Below are positions 43,292-51,831 of a stretch of DNA of 64,000 nucleotides, piece after piece. Each line of letters opens with the position of its first letter. Positions within the stretch are counted from its first letter, which is position 1. The DNA is from Bacteroidales bacterium (lineage in GTDB: Bacteria; Bacteroidota; Bacteroidia; Bacteroidales; UBA932): assembly GCA_024693285.1 (NCBI GenBank), contig JAILLE010000039.1, positions 1 through 64,000 of the forward strand, written 5' to 3'. A program made the position numbers and the translations under genes. A model generated the notes under the pieces. It ran no database searches, had not been told where the DNA came from, and was given only the letters and a program-made list of their open reading frames with translations.

Positions 43292-45399
43292 TTCAATCCA
43301 ATTGTCACACTTGTTCCCGGGGCGACCTTCTGCCCGGCCTTGGGGACCTGCGAGGTCACATGGCCTGTCCCGGAATATATGCACTTCAAACCACTGTTCT
43401 CAATCATGTACATGGCGTCCTTAAGCCCCAATCCCTTAACATCCGGCACTACAGGCTCCTTCGGATCAACGAAGGAAGCCATGGCCGTCTGGACCTCCAT
43501 CTTCGGTATGGTGGTCTTGGGCTCAAGGGTCTCACCCCAAGAAGGATCGAGCGAATAAAGAGCGTCCACGATCTCTCTCATTGCCGCCGCTGGCAGCACA
43601 CCGCCATATACACTTCCTCTGATCAGGAAAGATTTGAGACAGATGATGGCGCTGTATTTGGGAGCGTCAGCCGGGAAGAATCCCACGAAGGTGGCCAGGT
43701 TGTGATAACTGCCATCCCTTGTGACATAGGGATTCTGCATTCCGTATTTCTTGATTTCTTCTCCCGAAAGGACCTGTCTTGATGTTCCGGTTTTGCCGGC
43801 CACCTGCATCTTCGCTCCTCCGAGTCTGCGGGCGGCGGTTCCACCATCCTGGGTCACAGCCTTCATTGCCCTGAGCAAGGTGTCGGCGGTGGCTTTCGAG
43901 CAAATAGAGGCGTTGAGGACTGACGGTCCCTTCTTGGTCTTGACGACCCCGTTCTTCTCGATGCTCTCCACAAGGTAAGGCTTCATCATCTTTCCCTTGT
44001 TCGCCACAGCGTTGTAGAAGGTAAGGATGTGTAGGGGAGTCTCTTTGACAGCGTAACCCATGGCTACGGAACCCAAGTCGGTAGGACTCCATATAGGGGA
44101 GTCCGGATTGGGTATCTCCGGCACTTGGAGGCCGTCCAGGTCGAAATCGAAGGCTTGGCCCAACTTGTAGAGATATAGTTTGTCAAGGAACTTCTTGGGA
44201 TTGTCGGCGTAGTTCTTAACCGCCAGATAACGGAACACGTAGTTGGAGGAAATCTCGAATCCGTGGAGGATAGAGATGTCCTTCATTCCGATCACATGGT
44301 CGTCCTGAGGATATCCTGGGATGATTCCGTTGTTGGTCGGGATGCGGTCATCCAAAGATTTGATCACACCGTCCTCAAGGGCGGTCATCAAGGTTGTGGC
44401 CTTGAATACTGAACCGGGCTCGGAGCTTAGTCCGATCGCCATGTTGTAAGTCTCGTTGAGGCTCCAGTCGGTGGAATCCCTGACGAGATTGACCATAGAA
44501 CGGATCGCTCCGGTCTTGACATCCATTAATACGGCACAACCCATTTCGATAGACTTGTCCTCCTCAATCTGCCTGCGGAGAGCTCTGTCGACGATGTCTT
44601 GCATCGTGATGTCGAGGGTAGTCCTCACGTCTAAACCATCTTCGGGCTTGACATAGAGGCTGTCATAGTTCTGGATCCTCTCCTTGTTGTCGGTAGGTCT
44701 GAGCCACATTTCTCCTTCCTTCCCGTGGAGGACATAATCATATTTTCCTTCCAGACCTATGTGGTTGTTACCGTTGGAGTTGCTGTTGTCCTTGACATAG
44801 CCGATCGTCCTGACGGCAAGCTTTCCGTATGGATATTGGCGGGAATCCTTCTTCACGACAATGACTCCGCTGCGGTACTGTCCCTCTTCCATCAAGGGGA
44901 GTTTCTGGATGCGGAGAAGAGTCTCCCGGTCAATGGGGTGGCCGAGCCGCATGTACTTGTTACCATCCTTGCGGCCTTTCTGGATCATTTTCCAGTAGTT
45001 TTCCCCATCAGCGCCCATCTCGGCGGCCAGGCCTTTGGCGAATTGTTTGGCCTTCGCCTGCCATTCGTCCTCCAGTTTCTTGCTATCGGAACCCTGCTCC
45101 TTGAAGTAATCCTTGCGGACAGTGCAGTCCATGTAAAGCTCGTACAAGGGAGTGGACATCGCGAGGAGTTTTCCGTCGCAGCCGATGATCGCGCCTCGCT
45201 CAGGGTCGATGACGGATTTCGAGCTGGTCGGCCTGAAATATTTCTCAATGGTCTTGTCGGGTTTCCAGAACCACTGGATATAGGCGATCCTGCCTACCAA
45301 GACCACCGAAAGGATCAGGAAGGCGGCATAGAGGTAGTACAGGATCATTCCAATCCTGTCCCTCTCCTTCTTTGTCGAATTCTGACTCTGTGTCGCCAT
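43288..45399 (-). CDS. ftsI: septal transpeptidase FtsI (PBP3-type) with PASTA domain
   Basis: The 703-residue penicillin-binding protein has an N-terminal membrane helix (YYLYAAFLILSVVLVGRIAY), a pedestal domain, and a transpeptidase domain with active-site SVFK, SSN (EISSNYVF) and KTG (VAGKTGTSRQV). The last ~65 residues form a PASTA domain (VPDVKGLGLKDAMYMIENSG). It cross-links septal peptidoglycan in the periplasm with FtsW. It follows ftsL and overlaps murE. Confidence 0.96.
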   Translation of the reverse strand: MATQSQNSTKKERDRIGMILYYLYAAFLILSVVLVGRIAYIQWFWKPDKTIEKYFRPTSSKSVIDPERGAIIGCDGKLLAMSTPLYELYMDCTVRKDYFKEQGSDSKKLEDEWQAKAKQFAKGLAAEMGADGENYWKMIQKGRKDGNKYMRLGHPIDRETLLRIQKLPLMEEGQYRSGVIVVKKDSRQYPYGKLAVRTIGYVKDNSNSNGNNHIGLEGKYDYVLHGKEGEMWLRPTDNKERIQNYDSLYVKPEDGLDVRTTLDITMQDIVDRALRRQIEEDKSIEMGCAVLMDVKTGAIRSMVNLVRDSTDWSLNETYNMAIGLSSEPGSVFKATTLMTALEDGVIKSLDDRIPTNNGIIPGYPQDDHVIGMKDISILHGFEISSNYVFRYLAVKNYADNPKKFLDKLYLYKLGQAFDFDLDGLQVPEIPNPDSPIWSPTDLGSVAMGYAVKETPLHILTFYNAVANKGKMMKPYLVESIEKNGVVKTKKGPSVLNASICSKATADTLLRAMKAVTQDGGTAARRLGGAKMQVAGKTGTSRQVLSGEEIKKYGMQNPYVTRDGSYHNLATFVGFFPADAPKYSAIICLKSFLIRGSVYGGVLPAAAMREIVDALYSLDPSWGETLEPKTTIPKMEVQTAMASFVDPKEPVVPDVKGLGLKDAMYMIENSGLKCIYSGTGHVTSQVPKAGQKVAPGTSVTIGLK

Positions 45400-45408
45400 C
45401 TCTTTGTC

Positions 45409-45771
45409 CTATTTTATCTTATCGGCGGGTTTCTGGGGGATAGTCAGAGCTGATCCCTTTTCCCGCAACATGTCTTCAATCTTGCTCATCCTGCCCATCG
45501 AGGCAAGCTCAACGGTCTTCTGGGCATGATATATCTCAGTGTCCTGCAGGACCTTCCGGTTCTCTTCCACCCTCGTGAGCGTCTTCTCGATCTTGAGGCT
45601 CAGCCAGATGCTGACCCAGAAGAGGAAGAACGTGTAGAGGATGTGGATAAAATACTTGCCCACATGAAGTCTCAGGAGGAACTCACCCCTGATGGCCGCC
45701 AGGAAGGCGTTCTTGAGCCACAGACCCACATCGGCCAGTTTCCATTTCCTATGTTCCTTCTCTCCCAGCAT
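45409..45771 (-). CDS. ftsL: FtsL-like division protein
   Basis: The 120-residue protein has one membrane helix (HILYTFFLFWVSIWLSL) followed by a helical periplasmic stretch with heptad-like spacing, as in FtsL. Sequence identity in this family is very low, so the call rests on size, topology and position between rsmH and ftsI. Its start lies one base beyond the rsmH stop. It likely bridges FtsI/FtsW with FtsQ. Confidence 0.8.
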   Translation of the reverse strand: MLGEKEHRKWKLADVGLWLKNAFLAAIRGEFLLRLHVGKYFIHILYTFFLFWVSIWLSLKIEKTLTRVEENRKVLQDTEIYHAQKTVELASMGRMSKIEDMLREKGSALTIPQKPADKIK

Positions 45772-45772
45772 C

Positions 45773-46723
45773 TTATCTTCCTCCGTTTTGGGTCTTCTTT
45801 CTGGCTACCCGGAGCTTGGCGCTCCTAGCCCTTGTGTTGGACGCGATCTCGTCCTCTTCCGGGGTGACAGGCTTCCTGTTCACCGCCTCCAGAGGCGCTA
45901 TCACTACTCCGAACATGTCCTTGTTCTCCTTCCCGTCGATCCTTCCGCACTTGATGAAATTCTTTACCATCCTGTCTTCCAGGGAATGGTAAGTTATGAC
46001 CGCCAGCAATCCTCCTTCCTTGAGGGTGGCGGGAGCGCCCTCGAGGAATTTCTCCAGGGAGCGCATCTCATGGTTGACCTCGATCCTCAAGGCCTGGTAG
46101 ACCTTCGCGAGGTACTTGTGCTCGGCGAATTTCGGCAAGACCGGGGCGATCGCCTTGTCAAGGTCCCCTGTTGTCTCGATCCTGGCATTTGCCCTGGCCG
46201 AGGCAACAAGCGCCGCCACTTTCCCTGAGTTCTCGACCTCGCCGTAGATCCTGAATATCCTCTCCAAATCTTCTTGCGGATACTCATTTACCACGTCGGC
46301 CGCCGTCTGCCCGCCCTCCTGGTTCATTCTCATGTCAAGTGGAGCGTCATACCTGAAAGAGAAGCCCCTGTCAGCGGTGTCGAACTGGTGGGATGAGACT
46401 CCGAGATCGGCCAGGATGCCGTCCAAGCCATCCTCAAGCCTTTCTCTGAGATCCTCCCTCTCATGGGCGATCTGGAGAATGAAGTTCCGGATGAAACGGA
46501 AGTCTCCCCGTACCAAGGTCAGCCTCTTGTCGTCGATGCTGTTCTTTAAAGCGTCGGCGTCACGATCGAAGGCGATGACGTGACCGTCTTCATTTAAGCG
46601 TGAAAGGATTCCGGCGGTGTGACCACCGCCTCCGAATGTGACGTCAGCGTATATTCCTGAAGGGTTTTTGACGAGAGCGTCAAGCGTCTCGCCGAACATG
46701 ACCGGAGTATGGTAAACAGACAT
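45773..46723 (-). CDS. rsmH: 16S rRNA (cytosine(1402)-N(4))-methyltransferase
   Basis: The 316-residue protein shows the MraW/RsmH pattern: YHTPVMFGETLDAL, the SAM-binding YADVTFGGGGHTAGIL, GILADLGVSSHQFD and LAVITYHSLEDRMVK. It methylates C1402 of 16S rRNA. It sits 11 bases after mraZ. The C-terminus is basic (RSAKLRVARKKTQNGGR), as usual. Confidence 0.96.
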   Translation of the reverse strand: MSVYHTPVMFGETLDALVKNPSGIYADVTFGGGGHTAGILSRLNEDGHVIAFDRDADALKNSIDDKRLTLVRGDFRFIRNFILQIAHEREDLRERLEDGLDGILADLGVSSHQFDTADRGFSFRYDAPLDMRMNQEGGQTAADVVNEYPQEDLERIFRIYGEVENSGKVAALVASARANARIETTGDLDKAIAPVLPKFAEHKYLAKVYQALRIEVNHEMRSLEKFLEGAPATLKEGGLLAVITYHSLEDRMVKNFIKCGRIDGKENKDMFGVVIAPLEAVNRKPVTPEEDEIASNTRARSAKLRVARKKTQNGGR

Positions 46724-46734
46724 TGACCTCCCTC

Positions 46735-47187
46735 CTACCTCTCTTGAGATAGCTGGCCGGCAATATTCAAGAATTCCTCGTTCGAGATCTCGCTGGCCTC
46801 ATAATTTTCCTTGGCCCAGATCTCTATCTTGTAATCGTTGCCCGAGAAGACTACCTCTTTCGTTACACCAATGGACTCCAGAAGCTTCTTGGGGATCGAG
46901 ACGCGTCCGAGCTTCGGGTCAGGTTCGACCACGGCGCGGCCACGCATATACTCTCTCCAGAAAGCGGCGTGAGCACGATTAAAGATGTTAAGTTTCGACT
47001 TGACCTTCTCGGATTGGCGCTCCCATTCCTCGAAGGTGTACATCTCGAGGCAGGATGTGAAGATGTCTTTCTTCACCACAAACCTCATGTCACCTTCGGG
47101 ATCCATCAAAGACTTGAATGGCGCCGGGAAGACAACTCTTCCCTTGTCGTCGATCTTCGATGTGTATTCGCCAATAAATGTGATCAT
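46735..47187 (-). CDS. mraZ: division/cell-wall cluster regulator MraZ
   Basis: The 150-residue protein has two AbrB/SpoVT-like MraZ domains, seen as TSKIDDKGRVVFPAPFKSL and PDPKLGRVSIPKKLLES. MraZ forms a ring that binds direct repeats upstream of its own gene and regulates the dcw operon. Four GTGGAA repeats in helical phase lie just upstream, overlapping the promoter region. It is the first gene of the cluster. Confidence 0.95.
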   Translation of the reverse strand: MITFIGEYTSKIDDKGRVVFPAPFKSLMDPEGDMRFVVKKDIFTSCLEMYTFEEWERQSEKVKSKLNIFNRAHAAFWREYMRGRAVVEPDPKLGRVSIPKKLLESIGVTKEVVFSGNDYKIEIWAKENYEASEISNEEFLNIAGQLSQER

Positions 47188-47216
47188 GTCTTAAAATTCG
47201 CCTTTCACGCTGACCA

Positions 47217-47224
47217 CAAAGATA
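47217..47224 (-). promoter_or_regulatory. -7 promoter element (TATCTTTG) of the dcw cluster
   Basis: On the minus strand TATCTTTG lies 29 bases before the mraZ ATG. The -33 region coincides with the GTGGAA repeats, so a bound MraZ ring would cover the promoter. Confidence 0.65.
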
Positions 47225-47233
47225 AGAATAATT

Positions 47234-47281
47234 TTCCACTTTATTCCACTCGCTTACATTTTTTTCCACAATTTTTTCCAC
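47234..47281 (-). promoter_or_regulatory. putative MraZ operator: four GTGGAA direct repeats
   Basis: On the minus strand GTGGAA occurs at 47276-47281, 47264-47269, 47244-47249 and 47234-47239, with start-to-start steps of 12, 20 and 10 bases, close to whole helical turns. Known MraZ sites are short direct repeats (TGGG-type in E. coli, AAAGTG-type in mollicutes) upstream of mraZ. The match in place and spacing is good; binding is inferred. Confidence 0.6.
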
Positions 47282-47284
47282 TGA

Positions 47285-47313
47285 TGAAAAAAGCCCTCCC
47301 GAGGGAGAGCTTT
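47285..47313 (-). terminator. terminator after the sialidase gene
   Basis: On the minus strand AAGCTCTCCC pairs with GGGAGGGCTT (one G-T pair) and is followed by TTTT. It lies about 40 bases past the stop of the sialidase gene and directly before the mraZ control region, separating the two same-strand units. Confidence 0.75.
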
Positions 47314-47351
47314 AAAAGGAATTCTGGATGAATACTATGTTCGTCTGAAAA

Positions 47352-48920
47352 CTAGATGTCGGCGATTTTCACGATTTGATATACCAGATGGGACTGGCTT
47401 CCTTCGTAGAGGATTCCGATGGTCTCGTCATCGATCATAGCCATGCAGGAATATCCCCAACCGCCCTCCTCGTCAAGGAGGAGTGACCGGTTCCAGGTCT
47501 TGCCCATGTCGTCACTCGCTTTGATTGTGAACATGTTCCTGGTCACTTTGGATTCCGGATTGGCGAACAGGAGGACATTCCCGGCTTTCAGGATACTGGC
47601 CTGGCAGACCGGCTCGATCAGAGTGTCGTTTGAGACATGGGGAGTCCAGGTATTTCCAAGGTCTGAAGAGACATAAACCTTCCTTGTACGGTCCTCGCTG
47701 CCATGATTGCGCATATTCAGCATCAAGACTCCAGGGGCGATCTCGGCCACCTGGTCCTCGCAAACGTGGTTCACGGCCATATTGGAAACATGCCAAGTGG
47801 CTCCGTGATCCTTGCTGTAAATGATTCCAGCTGAAGGGACCTTGTCTTTGTCCCATTCCTGGATCGGAACGACAAGGGTTCCGTCTGACATCGTGATGCC
47901 ACATCCGGGGCCTTGGAACAAGGTTGAGCTGGCGGGGTCCTTCACCAACGGTGTGATGCTGATTGGCTTGGACCAGGTCTTGCCTTCGTCGGTGCTCTTA
48001 GCCATCACCAGCTGTGCGACATCTATCGGGTCAAAACCGGTCGTTGACGCGAATATCGAGGATTTGCCTTCGAGACCGTGTGACCAGATGGCGAACACGT
48101 AGATGTCACCTGTCACTTCATCGACTAACACGCAGGGATCTCCGGTGCCGTTCTGGTCCTTTGGCAAACCTCCGTATTCACCCATGTCAAGAGCTATTCC
48201 CATCTTGCTCCAGGTTCGTCCACCATCTTTGCTGGTCTGGAAACCTATGTCAATGTCAGCTTGGAGGTCATAATACGTGTTCCAGCGGATGTCATAGACA
48301 GCGATAAGATTGTCCGACTTCATTCTGGCCAAGCCAGGAATGCGGTAAGTGTCTACCCCGTCATCACCATGGTTGCGGAAAGCCTGGGCGTAACGCCTTC
48401 CAGAAGAGGGGCCTTTTTCATCAATGGAAACCTTGGTCCCGTCTAAAGTAATTGACTTCACACCACAAGAGAATGTGCTGGCCAAATCCACCTTTTTGGA
48501 GGCAATATTAAGGCTGATATAGAAATGGTTATCCCCTTTGACCAGTGGCCTGTCGAAAGGAAGCTTTACAGTGTCTGATTTCGGTTTGACCTTGCTTTCG
48601 ATGAAAGTTGACCGGGGGGCGTACCAATCCTCCTGGCCGGCTCCCCAATAATTGTAATGCGACTTCATCACATTCGACTTGGTCCTCGACATGATAGGGG
48701 ATATCGTGCCGATGTAGACGAGGCGGATATCTTTGATAGCGTTGATTGGAATGCCCTCCAAGGCGATTTCCACCTCACCAGAGGCCTGACGGGCGCTCTC
48801 GCTCGGAATCACAATCTCTGAGACCACATTATACTCACGGTCCACAATGACCGGTACCCTTGGATTGTACACTCCGACAGTCACCGCCGCCAGAAGTGTG
48901 GAAAGAATGTAACTTAACAT
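47352..48920 (-). CDS. exo-alpha-sialidase (GH33)
   Basis: The 522-residue protein has a hydrophobic N-terminus, an N-terminal beta-sandwich (to about residue 175), and a six-bladed propeller with the YRIP motif (DTYRIPGLARM) and Asp boxes SKDGGRTW, STDEGKTW, SKDHGATW, SSDLGNTW and SDDMGKTW. Further candidate active-site blocks are LMLNMRNHG and SKVTRNMF for the Arg triad. It resembles the Bacteroides NanH layout, which releases terminal sialic acid from host glycans. It is divergent from the S9 peptidase gene. No sialate catabolic genes are in the window. Confidence 0.92.
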   Translation of the reverse strand: MLSYILSTLLAAVTVGVYNPRVPVIVDREYNVVSEIVIPSESARQASGEVEIALEGIPINAIKDIRLVYIGTISPIMSRTKSNVMKSHYNYWGAGQEDWYAPRSTFIESKVKPKSDTVKLPFDRPLVKGDNHFYISLNIASKKVDLASTFSCGVKSITLDGTKVSIDEKGPSSGRRYAQAFRNHGDDGVDTYRIPGLARMKSDNLIAVYDIRWNTYYDLQADIDIGFQTSKDGGRTWSKMGIALDMGEYGGLPKDQNGTGDPCVLVDEVTGDIYVFAIWSHGLEGKSSIFASTTGFDPIDVAQLVMAKSTDEGKTWSKPISITPLVKDPASSTLFQGPGCGITMSDGTLVVPIQEWDKDKVPSAGIIYSKDHGATWHVSNMAVNHVCEDQVAEIAPGVLMLNMRNHGSEDRTRKVYVSSDLGNTWTPHVSNDTLIEPVCQASILKAGNVLLFANPESKVTRNMFTIKASDDMGKTWNRSLLLDEEGGWGYSCMAMIDDETIGILYEGSQSHLVYQIVKIADI

Positions 48921-48924
48921 GGCT

Positions 48925-48932
48925 TAAATATA
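48925..48932 (-). promoter_or_regulatory. -7-like element (TATATTTA) for the sialidase gene
   Basis: On the minus strand TATATTTA ends four bases before the sialidase ATG at 48920, so the transcript would start at or near the start codon. It is back to back with a similar element serving the S9 peptidase. Confidence 0.45.
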
Positions 48933-48953
48933 GTAAAAAATCTGGCGAATGCC

Positions 48954-48961
48954 TATCTTTA
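48954..48961 (+). promoter_or_regulatory. -7-like element (TATCTTTA) for the S9 peptidase gene
   Basis: TATCTTTA ends six bases before the ATG at 48968. As at 161 and 11055, this predicts a transcript with almost no leader. Confidence 0.45.
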
Positions 48962-48967
48962 CATGTT

Positions 48968-51067
48968 ATGAATACAACTATCCCAAGATTGTCCCAGGTC
49001 ATTCGCCCGTTGATGGCTGGATTGGCTTTCCTGTTCTCGGCACTCCTTCCCGCCCAGACGTTTGAGAAGGATTTTGACGAATTATATGAGAAAAAGACTG
49101 GTTTCCTGTCCGAGGCTGGAAAGACAGTTTATAATGGGGTCGTCCAACCGGTATGGAAAGGCTCGGATTCCTTTTTGTTCAGCGCTTCGACTCCTGACAG
49201 CGTGAAGGTCTTCGAGGTCGATCTCAAGAGTAAGACTATCAAGGAAGCGACTCAGTCTGAGCTTGATGAGCTTAGGAAAAACCTTCGTGGAGGTTATTAT
49301 GACCCTTCCGATGAGAGCATGTACGCGAGGGGTGAGAAAAGGCCTGTGAAATCACCTGACGGGAAGCTTGAGGCCGTATTCCGGGATAACAATATTTGGA
49401 TTCGGGAAGCGGGTTCCAAAGAATCCGGCCGGCAGATCAGTTTCGACGGGACGGACCAGGACAAATATGACAGGGTGCTCTGGTCTCCTGATTCCAAGAA
49501 ACTGGCGGCATTCAGGAAGGAGGTCATAAAGGAGAGGCAGATTCTTCTGAGGAATTCCCGTCCCACAGACCAGGTACAGCCTGAATACAAGTGGCTGGAT
49601 TACGCCAAGCCAGGTGACGCTCTTCCTCAGGTGACCCCCGCTTTGTTTGACGTGGAGTCAATGACTGGAATTCCTCTTGAGACCGGCAAATGGCTGAACC
49701 AGTATTTCTTGACTATGGGCCGCTGGTCACCCGATTCGGAATTCTTCACTTTTGAATATAACCAACGAGGCCACCAGTTATACCAGTTGGTAGCTATTGA
49801 CGGCTCGACAGGTAAGAGCCGCGTTATAGCGGAGGAAAAATCGGAGACCTTCGTGTATTATTATGATTTGTACCGCTATTATTTCAAGGATGGAAACCAT
49901 ATCCTCTGGATTTCCGAAAGGGACGACTGGCGTCACCTCTACATGATTGACACCAGGAACGGATCCACCAGGCAGCTCACCAAAGGGGAGTGGAATGTAA
50001 GGGAAATACACAAAGTGGACGAGGATGGAGGATATGTCCTTATGAATGTCAACGGCCTCCATGCCTCTGAAGGGGAAGACCCATATAATAAGCATCTGGC
50101 TCGTTTTGATCTTTCCACCGGACGGATTACGGACCTGACTCCCGAGAACGCGAACCATACCGTCAGTTTCAACAAGGATTATTCTTCCTTTGTGGACAAC
50201 TATTCCCGGCCTGACAGTCCTAATGTGTGTGTAGCTCGCTCAGTGTCAGATGGTTCCGTGATGATGGAAATCCAGAGACAGGATATCTCAGGCATCCTCG
50301 CGAGAGGTTACACTATGCCGATCGTTTTCAAGGCTAAGGGCAGGGATGGGGTTACCGACATCTGGGGCACGATCTATCTCCCGTACAAATTTGATAAAAA
50401 GAAAAAGTATCCTGTCATCGAATATATCTATGCGGGCCCTCATGACTCCCACGTAGTCAAGGACTTCCGTCCCGAGATGCGCTTTTCTAAACTCCTCGAG
50501 CTGGGTTATGCCGTCGTCAGCATAGACGGAATGGGGACTGACAACCGTTCGAAATCATTTCAGGATGTCTGCTGGAGGAATATCAAGGATGCTGGTTTCC
50601 CGGACAGGATTCTCTGGATAAAGGCCGCTGCCGCAAAGTACAAGTTCCTGGATATCAGCGAGGTGGGGATATACGGATATTCGGCTGGCGGACAGAATAC
50701 CCTCTCCGCTCTGCTCTTTTACCCGGAGTTCTATAAAGTGGGCGTCGCTCTTTGCGGCTGCCACGACAACAGGATGGACAAGATGTGGTGGAACGAGCAG
50801 TGGATGGGTTATCCTATTGGCCCGTGGTACAGCGAGAACTCCAATGTGGACAACGCCTGGAGGCTGGAGGGGAAACTCTTGCTGATCAATGGGGAGATGG
50901 ATGACAATGTTGATCCGGCTTCGACTCTTCAGGTTGTGGCTGAGCTGGTTAAGAACGGGAAATACTTCGAGCAAATGTTCCTCCCGGGCCATTCCCATAA
51001 CCTCGGTTCGGATTACATCAACAAGCGTGTATTCGAGTTTTTTTGGAAGAACATCCCTCGGAAATGA
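48968..51067 (+). CDS. S9 family dipeptidyl-peptidase IV-like protease
   Basis: The 699-residue protein has a signal peptide (PLMAGLAFLFSALLPAQT), an N-terminal DPP IV beta-propeller (DKYDRVLWSPDSKKLAAFR, SERDDWRHLYMID) and a C-terminal alpha/beta hydrolase. The catalytic Ser is in YGYSAGGQNT, Asp in NGEMDDNVDP and His in LPGHSHNLG. Such enzymes cut dipeptides from Xaa-Pro N-termini in the periplasm. The ATG at 48968 starts the signal peptide; a longer frame would overlap the divergent sialidase. Confidence 0.92.
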   Translation: MNTTIPRLSQVIRPLMAGLAFLFSALLPAQTFEKDFDELYEKKTGFLSEAGKTVYNGVVQPVWKGSDSFLFSASTPDSVKVFEVDLKSKTIKEATQSELDELRKNLRGGYYDPSDESMYARGEKRPVKSPDGKLEAVFRDNNIWIREAGSKESGRQISFDGTDQDKYDRVLWSPDSKKLAAFRKEVIKERQILLRNSRPTDQVQPEYKWLDYAKPGDALPQVTPALFDVESMTGIPLETGKWLNQYFLTMGRWSPDSEFFTFEYNQRGHQLYQLVAIDGSTGKSRVIAEEKSETFVYYYDLYRYYFKDGNHILWISERDDWRHLYMIDTRNGSTRQLTKGEWNVREIHKVDEDGGYVLMNVNGLHASEGEDPYNKHLARFDLSTGRITDLTPENANHTVSFNKDYSSFVDNYSRPDSPNVCVARSVSDGSVMMEIQRQDISGILARGYTMPIVFKAKGRDGVTDIWGTIYLPYKFDKKKKYPVIEYIYAGPHDSHVVKDFRPEMRFSKLLELGYAVVSIDGMGTDNRSKSFQDVCWRNIKDAGFPDRILWIKAAAAKYKFLDISEVGIYGYSAGGQNTLSALLFYPEFYKVGVALCGCHDNRMDKMWWNEQWMGYPIGPWYSENSNVDNAWRLEGKLLLINGEMDDNVDPASTLQVVAELVKNGKYFEQMFLPGHSHNLGSDYINKRVFEFFWKNIPRK

Positions 51068-51093
51068 TTAAATTCGCGAAGTTTTGACCCAGG

Positions 51094-51828
51094 ATGAATA
51101 AGACAGCGGACTACGAGCTTACGATTATCGTTCCCGTATTCAATGAGGAAGATAACCTCCATAGGCTGGAGGAGCGTCTGTCCGCCTTCTTGCCGGGAAG
51201 TTCCAGGAAGGCCTGCGTCTTGTTTGTGGACGATGGATCCAAGGATGGGAGTCTTTCTGGAATAAAGGACATCTGTTTGAGGCATCAAGATTTCTTTTAT
51301 ATCTCATTTGAGAAAAACGCCGGTCTCTCTGCCGCCCTGAAGGCTGGTTTTGATTATGCTGAGTCTGGGCTGGTAGGGTATATTGACGCTGATCTCCAGA
51401 CGGAACCTGAGGATTTCAATCTTTTGCTTCAGGCTATTGACGGATATTCGATGGTTATTGGGATACGGACTGGAAGAAAAGACTCATGGTTCAAGAACGC
51501 CCAGTCAAAGATAGCCAATGGTTTTCGTAGGATGATGACTCATGACGGGGCTGTTGACACCGGTTGCCCGCTGAAGGTGATCCATACTGATGTCGCTAAG
51601 AGGATACCAATGTTCAAGGGTATGCACAGATTCCTGCCGGCTCTGGTGCTCCTTCAAGATGAGGCATCTTTTAAACAAGTGCCAGTCAGGCACTTCCCTC
51701 GAGTGGCGGGCAAGTCAAAATACCATCTTTGGAACAGGTTCTGGGGGCCTTTGGCTGATTGCTTCACTTACCGTTGGATGAAACGACGGTATCTGAATTA
51801 TAAGATCGCGGAAAGTAATATTGATTGA
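51094..51828 (+). CDS. family 2 glycosyltransferase (DPM1/ArnC-like)
   Basis: The 244-residue protein is a GT-A fold enzyme: ELTIIVPVFNEEDNLHRLE, VLFVDDGSKDGSL, FEKNAGLSAALKAGFDYA and the DXD-type YIDADLQTEPEDF. It resembles polyprenyl-phosphate sugar synthases such as ArnC and DPM1, but lacks the two C-terminal membrane helices of ArnC. It would load a sugar onto undecaprenyl phosphate on the cytoplasmic face (inference). It is followed after three bases by the LAB_N protein. Confidence 0.88.
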   Translation: MNKTADYELTIIVPVFNEEDNLHRLEERLSAFLPGSSRKACVLFVDDGSKDGSLSGIKDICLRHQDFFYISFEKNAGLSAALKAGFDYAESGLVGYIDADLQTEPEDFNLLLQAIDGYSMVIGIRTGRKDSWFKNAQSKIANGFRRMMTHDGAVDTGCPLKVIHTDVAKRIPMFKGMHRFLPALVLLQDEASFKQVPVRHFPRVAGKSKYHLWNRFWGPLADCFTYRWMKRRYLNYKIAESNID

Positions 51829-51831
51829 CGG

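Noticed and set aside
43292..43384. N-terminal extension of MurE
   Set aside because: The added residues lie inside ftsI, and the ATG at 43291 forms the usual ATGA overlap.
42668..43558. 296-codon plus-strand frame opposite murE and ftsI
   Set aside because: It is antisense to two recognised genes and shows no motif.
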